Shown here piece after piece: positions 6,564 through 13,875 of a stretch of 13,991 bases of DNA. Below the pieces are notes generated by a model. It was not told where the DNA came from and made no database searches. It saw only the letters and a list, made by a program, of their open reading frames with translations. This DNA is from CAKOSP01 sp964372145. GTDB lineage: Bacteria > Bacillota_I > Bacilli_A > RF39 > UBA660. Every line of letters begins with the position of its first letter. The first letter of the stretch is position 1. The stretch is from contig CAYJPM010000026.1 in the NCBI GenBank assembly GCA_964372145.1, positions 1-13,991 on the forward strand, read 5' to 3'. The translations under genes were made by a program, and so were the position numbers.

Positions 6564-8231
6564 ATGAAGTTTATGAAGATTTTAAAAATTATTTTAATAG
6601 TATTAATACTAATTATTTTATTACCGGTTATATTAATTGGTATTATTTTCACTATGATTCTAAGTTTATTTTTGGGCAAGGAATATGAAGTAAGTGATGT
6701 ATTTAAAAAAATTGTTAAAAGGGTAGAACAAGACTTGATTGATGAAGTTATAATTGATGATGTTAGAGAGGAATTAACTCCTGCAGAAGTAGAAAAATTA
6801 TTAATTGAAAATATGATTGATTATTTGCTTAAAGAAAAGTTTGAGTTGAAGCTATCTGACTATGATTTAGAAAAAATAAAAAAAAATCTAGTTAAGGAAG
6901 TGCCAAAAGAACATAAAGTTGGTAAATATACATTAAATAAATTTAAGGAAGTTATGTATATTTATTTAAATGATGAATTAATTAAAGAAAAAATTATTGA
7001 TGAACCAAGTGTTTCTTTAGATGAAAAAAAAGAAGATATAGTAGTTGATAATATTTCTTTTGAAAAAGAAGAAAAAGTATTAGTACAAAAAACTGTTGTG
7101 TTAAATACAAAAAAAGAAAAAGAAATTAAAGAAATTTTATCTTCTTATAAGTATATTGAAGAAGAAGTAAAAGAAGAAATATTAGATATTACTATAGATA
7201 AAATAGTTAAGTATAAAGCAGTGGATGTAGTTATTGAAATTTTAAATGAGAAAAAAAATGTAAAAGAAGAAATTAAAGATATAGAGTTTTTAGAAGAAGA
7301 AATAGAAAAAATTGAAAACTTAGAAAATGAAACTAAGAAAAAAGTTGATGAAAAAAAAGAGGAAGAAAAAGTAAATTATATCAAATTTAATGTTCATAAA
7401 ATGGATGATATGTTATTAGTTATGCATAATATTGAAAAAGATAAAGAGGATGTTGAGAATAGGGATTATGATAATGTAACTGATAATATTGATAAAGAAA
7501 TAGTTAGAATAGAAAATTTATTACTTATTAATAATTTAGATATTAAAACATTAGATGAATTAAATAATTATAAAGATAGTTTATATAATTTAAGAGATCA
7601 TAATGAAGAGAAGAAAGTTAAAGATTATAATGACTTTAAAGATGATTTATACACAGATGTATCTAAAGACGATGAGAAGAAACATATAGAAGTTTTAAAT
7701 GAAGTCGATATTAAGAATAAAGAGTTATTAGATGAGTATTCTTTAGAAAAGGTTGAAGATATAATTAAGTTAGAAAAAAGTAAAGTTATTGAAAAAGAAC
7801 TTATTTTTAAACAATTATCAAAAATAGAAAGATCTAATAATATATTTAATAGAATAACTAGGTATATTAAAAGTAAAATATTTAAGAATTATTCTGAAAA
7901 TAAAGTTATTAAAAAGAATTTGAATTTTTTAGATAACATAGTTGTAGGTAAAACTGATAATTATGTAGATAATTATTATCCTACTAAACATAAGCAAATT
8001 ATGGAAGAGGATTTAATTATTTGTGAAGAAAATAAAATGGGGTTATTTAATATAAATAATAAGATAGTAACTAAACATCCTGAATTATCTAAAGATATAA
8101 ATTATCGTTTGAAAATAAAGAATGTGAGTAATATATTAAATGATAATCATGAAAAATCATTTAAAAAGAATAATTTGAAGGAAAAAGTATTACAAAGAAA
8201 ACCTAGAGTAAGAGTAAGAGAGAAAATCTAA
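6564..8231 (+). CDS. Lys/Glu-rich membrane-anchored protein of unknown function
   Basis: A 555-aa protein I do not recognise. Residues ~7-36 are a long run of Ile/Leu/Val after a Lys-containing start (MKFMKILK), a membrane anchor rather than a cleavable signal. The remaining ~520 residues are extremely rich in Lys, Glu, Asp, Ile and Asn with almost no Cys or Trp, and look helical or coiled-coil. The last ~20 residues are basic (RKPRVRVREKI). No catalytic motif is seen. Such charged, low-complexity proteins diverge fast and may be cell-surface, scaffold or division proteins; none of these can be shown. There is no ribosome binding site before 6564, and the promoter at 6549 would place the ATG at +1; the second Met (6573) is an alternative start, also without an SD. 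The stop lies inside the next terminator. Base composition is like its neighbours. Confidence 0.75.
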   Translation: MKFMKILKIILIVLILIILLPVILIGIIFTMILSLFLGKEYEVSDVFKKIVKRVEQDLIDEVIIDDVREELTPAEVEKLLIENMIDYLLKEKFELKLSDYDLEKIKKNLVKEVPKEHKVGKYTLNKFKEVMYIYLNDELIKEKIIDEPSVSLDEKKEDIVVDNISFEKEEKVLVQKTVVLNTKKEKEIKEILSSYKYIEEEVKEEILDITIDKIVKYKAVDVVIEILNEKKNVKEEIKDIEFLEEEIEKIENLENETKKKVDEKKEEEKVNYIKFNVHKMDDMLLVMHNIEKDKEDVENRDYDNVTDNIDKEIVRIENLLLINNLDIKTLDELNNYKDSLYNLRDHNEEKKVKDYNDFKDDLYTDVSKDDEKKHIEVLNEVDIKNKELLDEYSLEKVEDIIKLEKSKVIEKELIFKQLSKIERSNNIFNRITRYIKSKIFKNYSENKVIKKNLNFLDNIVVGKTDNYVDNYYPTKHKQIMEEDLIICEENKMGLFNINNKIVTKHPELSKDINYRLKIKNVSNILNDNHEKSFKKNNLKEKVLQRKPRVRVREKI

Positions 8232-8252
8232 TTGTTAATATTAGATTTTTTT
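8223..8252 (+). terminator. Terminator overlapping the stop of the Lys/Glu-rich gene
   Basis: A 10-bp stem (8223-8232 with 8240-8249) around a 7-nt loop ends in seven T (8246-8252). The stop TAA (8229-8231) is within the left arm. Confidence 0.8.
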
Positions 8253-8253
8253 A

Positions 8254-8262
8254 TGATATAAT
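8254..8262 (+). promoter_or_regulatory. Extended -10 promoter for the 96-aa gene
   Basis: TG-A-TATAAT (8254-8262) is one base past the terminator T tract. Start expected near 8269, giving an ~18-nt leader with AAGGGTG (8275-8281) before the ATG at 8287. No clear -35. Confidence 0.6.
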
Positions 8263-8286
8263 ATATTATATAGTAAGGGTGATAAT

Positions 8287-8577
8287 ATGTTTTTAGAAAA
8301 ATACGTTGATGAATTATATTTTAATCAAATATTGAATAAATATAATAGTGAATATTTAGAATTGTTGGATGAAAATAACTTTTTAGAAGTTTTGAAGGTT
8401 TTAAGTAAATATAATTTATACTTTGTAAATGATATAGCTCTTTCATATTTAGAAATATTTGAAATGGATTCAAATGAATTTGATATGAAGTTAAATAAAT
8501 TAAGGGAAAAATATGGAGAATATTTTAATGTTAAGATAGGTAATGATATTAAAATATTTGATGAAATATTTGATTAA
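8287..8577 (+). CDS. Small soluble protein of unknown function
   Basis: A 96-aa acidic protein, predicted mostly helical, without signal peptide, membrane segment or Cys. I recognise no family. It is believable as a gene because it has its own extended -10 promoter, a good ribosome binding site (AAGGGTG, 6 nt before the start), the codon use of its neighbours and a following gene 20 nt downstream. The sequence alternates acidic and aromatic/aliphatic residues (EKYVDELYF, YNSEYLELLDE, SYLEIFEMD), suggesting a small helical bundle or a protein-protein adaptor; this is inference. It is probably co-transcribed with the membrane protein that follows. Confidence 0.7.
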   Translation: MFLEKYVDELYFNQILNKYNSEYLELLDENNFLEVLKVLSKYNLYFVNDIALSYLEIFEMDSNEFDMKLNKLREKYGEYFNVKIGNDIKIFDEIFD

Positions 8578-8597
8578 AAGAGTGGAGGTGAACTAAT

Positions 8598-8999
8598 ATG
8601 TATTATGGAGTTGTTCAGTACTTAACTTATAATTTAATATTTTTTGAACTAGGTATACTTTTATTAACTTTACCATTTTATATATTTTTATGGACAATGG
8701 TTAATAAAGTGTATGAAGAAGTATATGGTAAAAAAACTTGGTTGATATATGTACCGTTTGTAAATATGTTTTTAGCTTATAGAATATTATTTAGTAAATT
8801 AATAAGTTCTTATATAATATTTTTGCAATTTATTTTCTCTTTATTTATGGTTATATTTGAAGATCGAACAGTTTTCTTTAATGGAGTAGCAAATGTATTT
8901 AACTTTATTTTGTTAGCTTATTATTTCTTAATAATAACATATGCCTTTAATTTAATAATAAAGAATAGAAAACGAGAAGAAAAGACTAGAAAAAACTAG
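8598..8999 (+). CDS. Four-helix integral membrane protein, function unknown
   Basis: A 133-aa protein with about four hydrophobic segments (residues ~12-35, ~50-67, ~70-88 and ~97-122) and a strongly basic cytoplasmic-type tail (KNRKREEKTRKN). The segment YGKKTWLIYVPFVNMFLAY recalls the 'W..liP..N' pattern of DUF5684-like small membrane proteins, but the match is weak and by eye only. The start is certain: GGAGGTGA (8584-8591) is the best Shine-Dalgarno site in the window, 6 nt before the ATG. It follows the 96-aa gene by 20 nt with no promoter or terminator between, so the two form one short operon. Its stop codon lies in the terminator hairpin. Confidence 0.75.
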   Translation: MYYGVVQYLTYNLIFFELGILLLTLPFYIFLWTMVNKVYEEVYGKKTWLIYVPFVNMFLAYRILFSKLISSYIIFLQFIFSLFMVIFEDRTVFFNGVANVFNFILLAYYFLIITYAFNLIIKNRKREEKTRKN

Positions 9000-9008
9000 T
9001 TTTTTTTT
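8981..9008 (+). terminator. Terminator overlapping the membrane-protein stop
   Basis: AAAGACTAG (8981-8989) pairs with CTAGTTTTT (8996-9004; one G-T pair) around a six-A loop, followed by T to 9008. The stop TAG (8997-8999) is in the right arm. Confidence 0.8.
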
Positions 9009-9016
9009 CTATTTAT

Positions 9017-9025
9017 TGATATAAT
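9017..9025 (+). promoter_or_regulatory. Extended -10 promoter of the nusB operon
   Basis: TG-A-TATAAT (9017-9025), identical to the box at 8254, follows the previous terminator by 8 nt. Start expected near 9032; AGAGGA (9037-9042) precedes the ATG at 9049, giving an ~17-nt leader. No convincing -35. Confidence 0.6.
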
Positions 9026-9048
9026 TAGTTAGAAAAAGAGGACTTATT

Positions 9049-9441
9049 ATGACGAGAAGTGAATTAAGAGAAAAATGTATGGTTATTTTATATCAAATAA
9101 ATATATATAAAGAAAAAAATATTGATTACAATATAAATGATGTTATTAAAGAAAATATTCAGATAGATAATGAATTTGTTAAAAATATTATTAATGGTGT
9201 AACAGAAAAACATGATGAATTAGATGAACTTGCTAATAAAAATATGGAAGACTGGTCAATGAATAGAATTGATAAGACTGGTGCTGAAATTATGAGAATA
9301 GCATTATATGAACTTAAATATACTGATACACCTGAAATAGTAGTAATTAATGAAGCGGTTGAACTTGCTAAAAAATATAGTGATGATTCAGTTAGAAAAA
9401 TTATTAATGCTACACTTGATAAAATAATTAAAGAAAGTTAA
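9049..9441 (+). CDS. nusB: Transcription antitermination protein NusB
   Basis: A 130-aa all-helical protein of the NusB family, usual length 130-150 aa. NusB binds boxA RNA with NusE (ribosomal protein S10) and supports rRNA antitermination. Family landmarks are the N-terminal RSELREKCMVILYQI (the R-x-x-x-x-x-x-L-Y-Q pattern), the central FVKNIINGV, then the C-terminal signature WSMNRIDKTGAEIMRIALYELKY, PEIVVINEAVELAKKYSDD and VRKIINATLDKI (usually FVNGVLD). It is the first gene of nusB-xseA-xseB-proS; xseA begins 3 nt after its stop. This order, without folD between nusB and xseA, is a shortened form of the B. subtilis arrangement. Confidence 0.93.
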   Translation: MTRSELREKCMVILYQINIYKEKNIDYNINDVIKENIQIDNEFVKNIINGVTEKHDELDELANKNMEDWSMNRIDKTGAEIMRIALYELKYTDTPEIVVINEAVELAKKYSDDSVRKIINATLDKIIKES

Positions 9442-9444
9442 GAT

Positions 9445-10707
9445 ATGGAAAGAGATTATATAACAGTATCTAATTTAAATGATTATATTAAAACTGTCTT
9501 AGAAAAAGATAGTTTTTTGTCTAGAGTTTATTTAAAAGGTGAAATTAGTAATCTTAAAAAACACACAACTGGTCATTGGTATTTTACTTTAAAAGATGAA
9601 ACTTCTAGAATAAATGCTGTTATGTTTTCAAGAGATGCATCTAATGTAGAGTTTAATGCAGAAGATGGAATGAATATCTTAATAGAAGGTAGAGTATCTG
9701 CTTATCCTGTTTCAGGTACATATCAAATATATGTAACTAAAATGAGTTTAGATGGAGTAGGTAATTTATATATAGAGTTTGAAAAACTAAAGAAAAAATT
9801 ATCTGCTGAAGGATTATTTAGCAGTTCTTATAAAAAGCCTATACCTAAATATCCTAGTAAAGTCGGAGTTATAACAGCTCCAACTGGAGCAGCTATTAAA
9901 GATATAATATCTACTATTAATCGTAGATTTCCATCTACTGAAGTTATTTTATTTCCAGCATTAGTACAAGGTGCAGGTGCTGCTCCTGATGTAGTTAGAC
10001 AAATTAAAAATGCAGATAACTATGATATAGATGTTTTAATAGTTGGTAGAGGTGGCGGATCTATTGAAGATTTATGGGCCTTTAATGAAGAGATTGTAGC
10101 TAGAGCAATATTTGAATGTAATACTCCGGTAATTAGTGCTGTAGGTCATGAAATAGATATAACAATATCTGATTATGTAGCAGATCTAAGAGCGCCAACT
10201 CCTACTGGAGCAGCTGAGATGGCAGTGCCAACTGTAATAGACACTTTAAATATAATAGATGGATATAAAATTAGATTAAATAAGAATATTAAGAATATGG
10301 TAAATACTAAGTTTATTATGCTTAGAACTTTAAAAGAATCATATATACTTAAAAATCCTATGAGTATGTATGAAATAAAAATGCAAAAGTTAGATACTTT
10401 AATAGATGGTTCTAATAGAAGTATGCAAAGTATTATTGATAATAAAGTTAGTAAATTAGATGTAATAAATAATTCTTATATACTTAAAAATCCAGATAAA
10501 TTATTAGATACTTATAAAAATAAGATGGAAATAATTCTTGCTAATTTAAAAAACTTAAATCCTCTTGGAATACTAGAAAAAGGATTTTCTGTAGTAAGCA
10601 GTGATGATTTAGTAATTAAAGATAGTAAGAAATTAAAAATTAATGATACAATAAATGTAAGATTTAAAAAAGGCGAAGTAAAAGCTATAGTAAAGGAGAT
10701 AAAATAA
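9445..10707 (+). CDS. xseA: Exodeoxyribonuclease VII large subunit
   Basis: A 420-aa large subunit of exonuclease VII, which with several XseB copies degrades single-stranded DNA to oligonucleotides in the cytoplasm. Residues ~5-100 are the OB-fold (VSNLNDYIKTVLEKD, RVYLKGEISNLKKHTTGHWYFTLKD). Residues ~120-260 are the catalytic part, with GVITAPTGAAIKDI, VGRGGGSIEDLWAFNEE, PVISAVGHEIDITISDYVADLRAPTPT. A long helical region follows with two copies of SYILKNP (~300 and ~345) where XseB binds, then the end motif NPLGILEKGFSVV. The usual VGHETD is VGHEID here. No strong SD precedes the start; translation may be coupled to nusB, whose stop is 3 nt away. The stop overlaps the xseB start by one base (TAATG). 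Confidence 0.95.
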   Translation: MERDYITVSNLNDYIKTVLEKDSFLSRVYLKGEISNLKKHTTGHWYFTLKDETSRINAVMFSRDASNVEFNAEDGMNILIEGRVSAYPVSGTYQIYVTKMSLDGVGNLYIEFEKLKKKLSAEGLFSSSYKKPIPKYPSKVGVITAPTGAAIKDIISTINRRFPSTEVILFPALVQGAGAAPDVVRQIKNADNYDIDVLIVGRGGGSIEDLWAFNEEIVARAIFECNTPVISAVGHEIDITISDYVADLRAPTPTGAAEMAVPTVIDTLNIIDGYKIRLNKNIKNMVNTKFIMLRTLKESYILKNPMSMYEIKMQKLDTLIDGSNRSMQSIIDNKVSKLDVINNSYILKNPDKLLDTYKNKMEIILANLKNLNPLGILEKGFSVVSSDDLVIKDSKKLKINDTINVRFKKGEVKAIVKEIK

Positions 10708-10925
10708 TGAAAAAAGATAAGACATTTGAAGAATCACTTAATGAACTTGAAGTAATTGTAAAAGAACTTGAAAGTGGTAATGTGGAACTTGATAAAGCAA
10801 TTGAAAAATATACTGAAGCTATGAAGTTAAGTAAATTTTGTAGTGATAAAATAGAAAAAGCTACTGAAAAAGTTAATAAAATATTAAATAATGATGGTAA
10901 GCTTGAAGATTTTGAGGTGAAATAA
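10707..10925 (+). CDS. xseB: Exodeoxyribonuclease VII small subunit
   Basis: A 72-aa small subunit of exonuclease VII, typical length 70-80 aa. It shows the family pattern TFEESLNELEVIVKELESG, then VELDKAIEKYTEAMKLSKFC, two antiparallel helices that pack on the XseA coiled region. Ribosome binding site AAAGGAGAT (10692-10700) lies at the end of xseA, and the start shares one base with the xseA stop. It in turn overlaps proS by one base. Such coupling helps hold the small subunit in excess over the large one. Confidence 0.95.
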   Translation: MKKDKTFEESLNELEVIVKELESGNVELDKAIEKYTEAMKLSKFCSDKIEKATEKVNKILNNDGKLEDFEVK

Positions 10926-12334
10926 TGGAAGTTAAAGGAATAACTAATAGAGATACAGATTTCGCTCAGTGGTATACTGATGTAATTAAAAAAGCTGATT
11001 TAGTTGATTATTCTTCAGTTAAAGGTTCTATGATTATTAGACCTTATGGATATGCTATATGGGAAGAAATAGTTAAGAATTTAGATAGAATGTTTAAAGA
11101 AACAGGTCATGAAAATATACAAATGCCTATGTTTATACCGGAATCACTTTTAAATGTAGAAAAAAAACATGTTGAAGGTTTTGCTCCTGAAGTTGCTTGG
11201 GTAACACATGGAGGTTCTGAAGCATTAGACGAAAGAATGTGTGTTAGACCAACTAGTGAAGTTTTATTTTGTGAACATTATAAAAAAATAATTAACTCAT
11301 ATAGAGATTTACCTAAATTATATAATCAGTGGTGTACTATAGTTAGATGGGAAAAAACTACTAGACCTTTTTTAAGAAGTAGAGAAATTTTATGGCAAGA
11401 AGGTCATACAATGCATGAGACTAAAGAAGAAGCTATGAATGAAACATTACAAATGCTAGATATTTACAAAACATTACAAGAAAAATATTTAGCACTTCCT
11501 GTTATAACTGGTAAGAAAACTGAAAAAGAAAAATTTGCTGGAGCAGAAGTTACATATACTTTAGAAGCTATGATGTATGATGGTGTAGCTCTTCAAAATG
11601 GGACTTCTCATTATTTCGGACAAGGTTTTTCAAAAGCTTTTGGTATAGAATTTTTAAATAAAGATCAAAAATTAGAAAATCCTTATCAAACTAGCTGGGG
11701 AGTAACAACAAGAATGATTGGTGCGATCATCATGACTCATGGTGATGATAATGGACTTGTACTTCCTCCGAATATTGCTCCTTTTAAATTATGTATTATA
11801 CCTATCGGAGATGTTGATGATAAATTAAATATTTTAGAAGGTGAATTAAAAAACAAAAATATTACATATAAAGTTGATAATACTAATAAATCTCCTGGAT
11901 TTAAATTTGCTGAAGCTGAAGTAAAAGGTTATCCAATAAGAATAGAACTTGGTGAAAGAGATTTAAAAAATAACGAAGTAACTTTAGTAAGAAGAGATAC
12001 TTTAGAAAAAATTAAAGTTAAATATGAAGATATAATAAGTAATGTTGAAAATTTACTTAATGATATACAAACTAACATGTTTAATAAAGCTAAATTAAGA
12101 AGAGATACTATGCTTTATAGTGCTTCAACTTATGAAGAATTTAAAGATATAGCTAATAATAAACCTGGATTTATTAAAATTAATTGGTGTGGTGATACAT
12201 CTTGTGAAGAAAAAATTAAAAATGATACTACACTTAAATCTAGATGTTTAATAGAAGATGAAAAAGTTGATGGTGTTTGCCCTGTGTGTGGTAAAGATGC
12301 TACTACTAAAGTTTGGTTTGGAAAACAATACTAA
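10925..12334 (+). CDS. proS: Prolyl-tRNA synthetase, archaeal/eukaryotic type without insertion domain
   Basis: A 469-aa class II prolyl-tRNA synthetase that charges tRNA-Pro. It is the shorter type that lacks the editing insertion (INS) found in E. coli ProRS and carries a C-terminal zinc domain. Landmarks are FAQWYTDVIKKADLVDYSSVKG, motif 1 around GYAIWEEIVKNLD, RPTSE, motif 2 (WEKTTRPFLRSREILWQEGHT), the Pro pocket (LQNGTSHYFGQGFSKAF) and motif 3 (SWGVTTRMIGAIIMTHGDD). The anticodon-binding domain runs from ~residue 290. The C-terminal zinc domain has Cys 422, 427, 452 and 455 (WCGDTSC and CPVCGK), ending VWFGKQY as in the family. Ribosome binding site GAGGTGA (10914-10920). It is the last gene of the nusB operon; the stop lies in the terminator. 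With no INS domain, Ala-tRNA-Pro editing would need a free-standing enzyme elsewhere. Confidence 0.96.
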   Translation: MEVKGITNRDTDFAQWYTDVIKKADLVDYSSVKGSMIIRPYGYAIWEEIVKNLDRMFKETGHENIQMPMFIPESLLNVEKKHVEGFAPEVAWVTHGGSEALDERMCVRPTSEVLFCEHYKKIINSYRDLPKLYNQWCTIVRWEKTTRPFLRSREILWQEGHTMHETKEEAMNETLQMLDIYKTLQEKYLALPVITGKKTEKEKFAGAEVTYTLEAMMYDGVALQNGTSHYFGQGFSKAFGIEFLNKDQKLENPYQTSWGVTTRMIGAIIMTHGDDNGLVLPPNIAPFKLCIIPIGDVDDKLNILEGELKNKNITYKVDNTNKSPGFKFAEAEVKGYPIRIELGERDLKNNEVTLVRRDTLEKIKVKYEDIISNVENLLNDIQTNMFNKAKLRRDTMLYSASTYEEFKDIANNKPGFIKINWCGDTSCEEKIKNDTTLKSRCLIEDEKVDGVCPVCGKDATTKVWFGKQY

Positions 12335-12352
12335 TAAAAGTGTTGTTTTTTT
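12322..12352 (+). terminator. Terminator overlapping the proS stop codon
   Basis: AAAACAATACT (12322-12332) pairs with AGTGTTGTTTT (12339-12349; one T-G pair) around a 6-nt loop, with T to 12352. The stop TAA (12332-12334) spans the stem-loop junction. It ends the nusB-xseA-xseB-proS operon. Confidence 0.8.
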
Positions 12353-12388
12353 ATTTAAACTAGTTTATAGTAATCATCAGGTGAACTT

Positions 12389-12836
12389 ATGTTAAAAGAA
12401 GTAAATAATAATATATCTTTGAATGAATTGTTAAATATGAATTTTAATGAAATCGTTTTATTAAGGAGAACTATAGCTATTTCTAAAATGNNNNNNNNNN
12501 NNNNNNNNNNNNNNNNNNNNNNNNNNNNNNNNNTTTATAACGGAATTTAACATTTTAAATGATTGTATATATTTTGAAAATAAGGTAAAATCTAATAAAA
12601 GAGTTATTCTATATGATTCTTTAAATTATGTTCCAATTAGAATAGGAGATTTATTTAAAGTCTTTTTATATAATATAGAAATAATTGTTGATTATATTGA
12701 AATTAATTCTAAAATAAATACTGAATATTTTAAAGAGTTATATAATGATAGATCTTATTTAGTTAGTTTGAGTATAGATGAATTAGAACTTTTGCAAGAA
12801 AAAAAAGAGGTATTAATAGGAAATTGTAGGCAATAA
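12389..12836 (+). CDS. Unknown protein interrupted by a 43-N assembly gap
   Basis: The left part (12389-12490) codes for 34 residues beginning MLKEVNNNISLNELLNMNF, with AGGTGA (12379-12384) 4 nt upstream and a TATAGT box at 12366-12371. The right part (12534-12836) is open for 100 codons to TAA and ends EVLIGNCRQ. The two parts are in different frames if the gap is exactly 43 nt (43 = 3x14+1). Either the gap length is only an estimate or a frameshift lies inside it. I read it as one gene of roughly 150 aa, but two genes or a broken gene are possible. I recognise no family; the right half is hydrophilic with short beta-like hydrophobic stretches (RVILYDSLNYVPIRIGDLF, NIEIIVDYIEI) and no membrane helix. 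The stop lies in the following terminator. Confidence 0.55.
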
Positions 12837-12863
12837 ATGGTAATTACCATTTATTGTTTTTTT
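12831..12863 (+). terminator. Terminator overlapping the stop of the unknown gene
   Basis: A perfect 11-bp stem (12831-12841 with 12846-12856, top CAATAAATGGT) with an AATT loop is followed by seven T (12857-12863). The stop TAA (12834-12836) is inside the left arm. Confidence 0.88.
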
Positions 12864-12881
12864 ATTTAATTAATTGTAGTC

Positions 12882-12888
12882 CATACTA
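12882..12888 (+). promoter_or_regulatory. Possible forespore-sigma -10 box upstream of spoIVB
   Basis: CATACTA (12882-12888) matches the -10 preferred by the forespore sigma factors (sigma-F/sigma-G class), which drive spoIVB in B. subtilis. The expected start is ~12895, 12 nt before the ATG. The -35 position (about 12861-12867) is only T/A and does not clearly match, so the call is tentative; a vegetative box (TACTAT or TATATA) overlaps. Confidence 0.35.
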
Positions 12889-12906
12889 TATATGTAAGGA
12901 GAAATT

Positions 12907-13875
12907 ATGAAAAAAATATTTTTAATATTATCATTATTATTAATACCGATTCAGATATTTGCTTATTCTAATGAAGTAATACTTGGTGGTAATACACTTG
13001 GTATTGAAGTAATAAGTGATGGAGTTATGGTTGTTGGTTTTTATAAAGTGAATGGAAAATATAATAAGGGCAATCCTAATATAGAAATAGGGGATTATAT
13101 AACTGAAATTAATAATGAAAAAGTAAGTTCTGTTTCTAATCTAACTAACCTAATAAATAAATATTCTGATGATGAATATGTAAATATAACATATGTTAGG
13201 AATGATAAAGAATATAGTACTAAGTTAAGTATTATTAAAGATGGTAATGTATATAAGACAGGTTTATATGTGAAAGATAGTATTTCAGGAATAGGTACAC
13301 TAACTTATATAGATCCTACGACTATGATATATGGGGCTTTAGGTCATGAAATATTAGAATCTAATACTAATGAAATTATTGACATATCAGGTGGTACCAT
13401 ATTTAGAAACTCTGTAACATCGATTGATAAAAGTACGGTTGGTAATCCTGGTAGTAAGAATGCAGAATTCTTTTATAATACGTCATATGGTTCTGTTTTA
13501 AAAAATACTATATATGGTATATATGGAATATACGATTATGAATTTGATGATAGTAAATTAATTAGTGTAGCTGAAAATGATGAAGTCAAGATTGGTCATG
13601 CAGTTATGTATACTGTTGTAAATGATGAGAAAATTGAATCATTTAATATAAATATAACTAAGATAAATGAAACGTCAGATATTAAAAATATTACTTTTGA
13701 AATAGTAGATGATAGATTAATTGATATCAGTGGTGGAGTAGTTCAAGGTATGAGTGGTTCACCAATAGTACAAAACAATAAAATTATAGGAGCAGTTACT
13801 CATGTTATAGTAGATAATCCAGTTACAGGATATGGTTTATTTATTACAACCATGTTAGAAGAAGGAGAAAATTAA
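12907..13875 (+). CDS. spoIVB: SpoIVB-type sporulation protease (S55 family)
   Basis: A 322-aa SpoIVB-like serine peptidase; B. subtilis SpoIVB is about 426 aa, so the N-terminal part is short. In B. subtilis it crosses the inner forespore membrane and cleaves SpoIVFA, releasing pro-sigma-K processing. Residues 1-19 are a signal peptide or anchor (Lys-Lys, Ile/Leu run, IFA). Residues ~28-105 are a PDZ domain (TLGIEVISDGVMVVGF, NPNIEIGDYITEINNEKV). Residues ~110-318 are the S55 peptidase: GALGHEI (catalytic His147), DISGGTIF, GNPGSKNAEF, an acidic residue at D268/D269, and GVVQGMSGSPIVQNNKIIGAVTHV (nucleophile Ser283 in G-x-S-G). All triad positions appear present, so it should be active. Ribosome binding site AAGGAGA (12897-12903). 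It is flanked by terminators, so probably monocistronic. Non-sporulation S55 roles cannot be excluded. Confidence 0.9.
   Translation: MKKIFLILSLLLIPIQIFAYSNEVILGGNTLGIEVISDGVMVVGFYKVNGKYNKGNPNIEIGDYITEINNEKVSSVSNLTNLINKYSDDEYVNITYVRNDKEYSTKLSIIKDGNVYKTGLYVKDSISGIGTLTYIDPTTMIYGALGHEILESNTNEIIDISGGTIFRNSVTSIDKSTVGNPGSKNAEFFYNTSYGSVLKNTIYGIYGIYDYEFDDSKLISVAENDEVKIGHAVMYTVVNDEKIESFNINITKINETSDIKNITFEIVDDRLIDISGGVVQGMSGSPIVQNNKIIGAVTHVIVDNPVTGYGLFITTMLEEGEN

Noticed and set aside
10340..10492. Duplicated SYILKNP segment in xseA as a recent tandem duplication
   Set aside because: Repeated helical segments are a normal property of the XseA C-terminal region; the DNA between the copies is not repeated.
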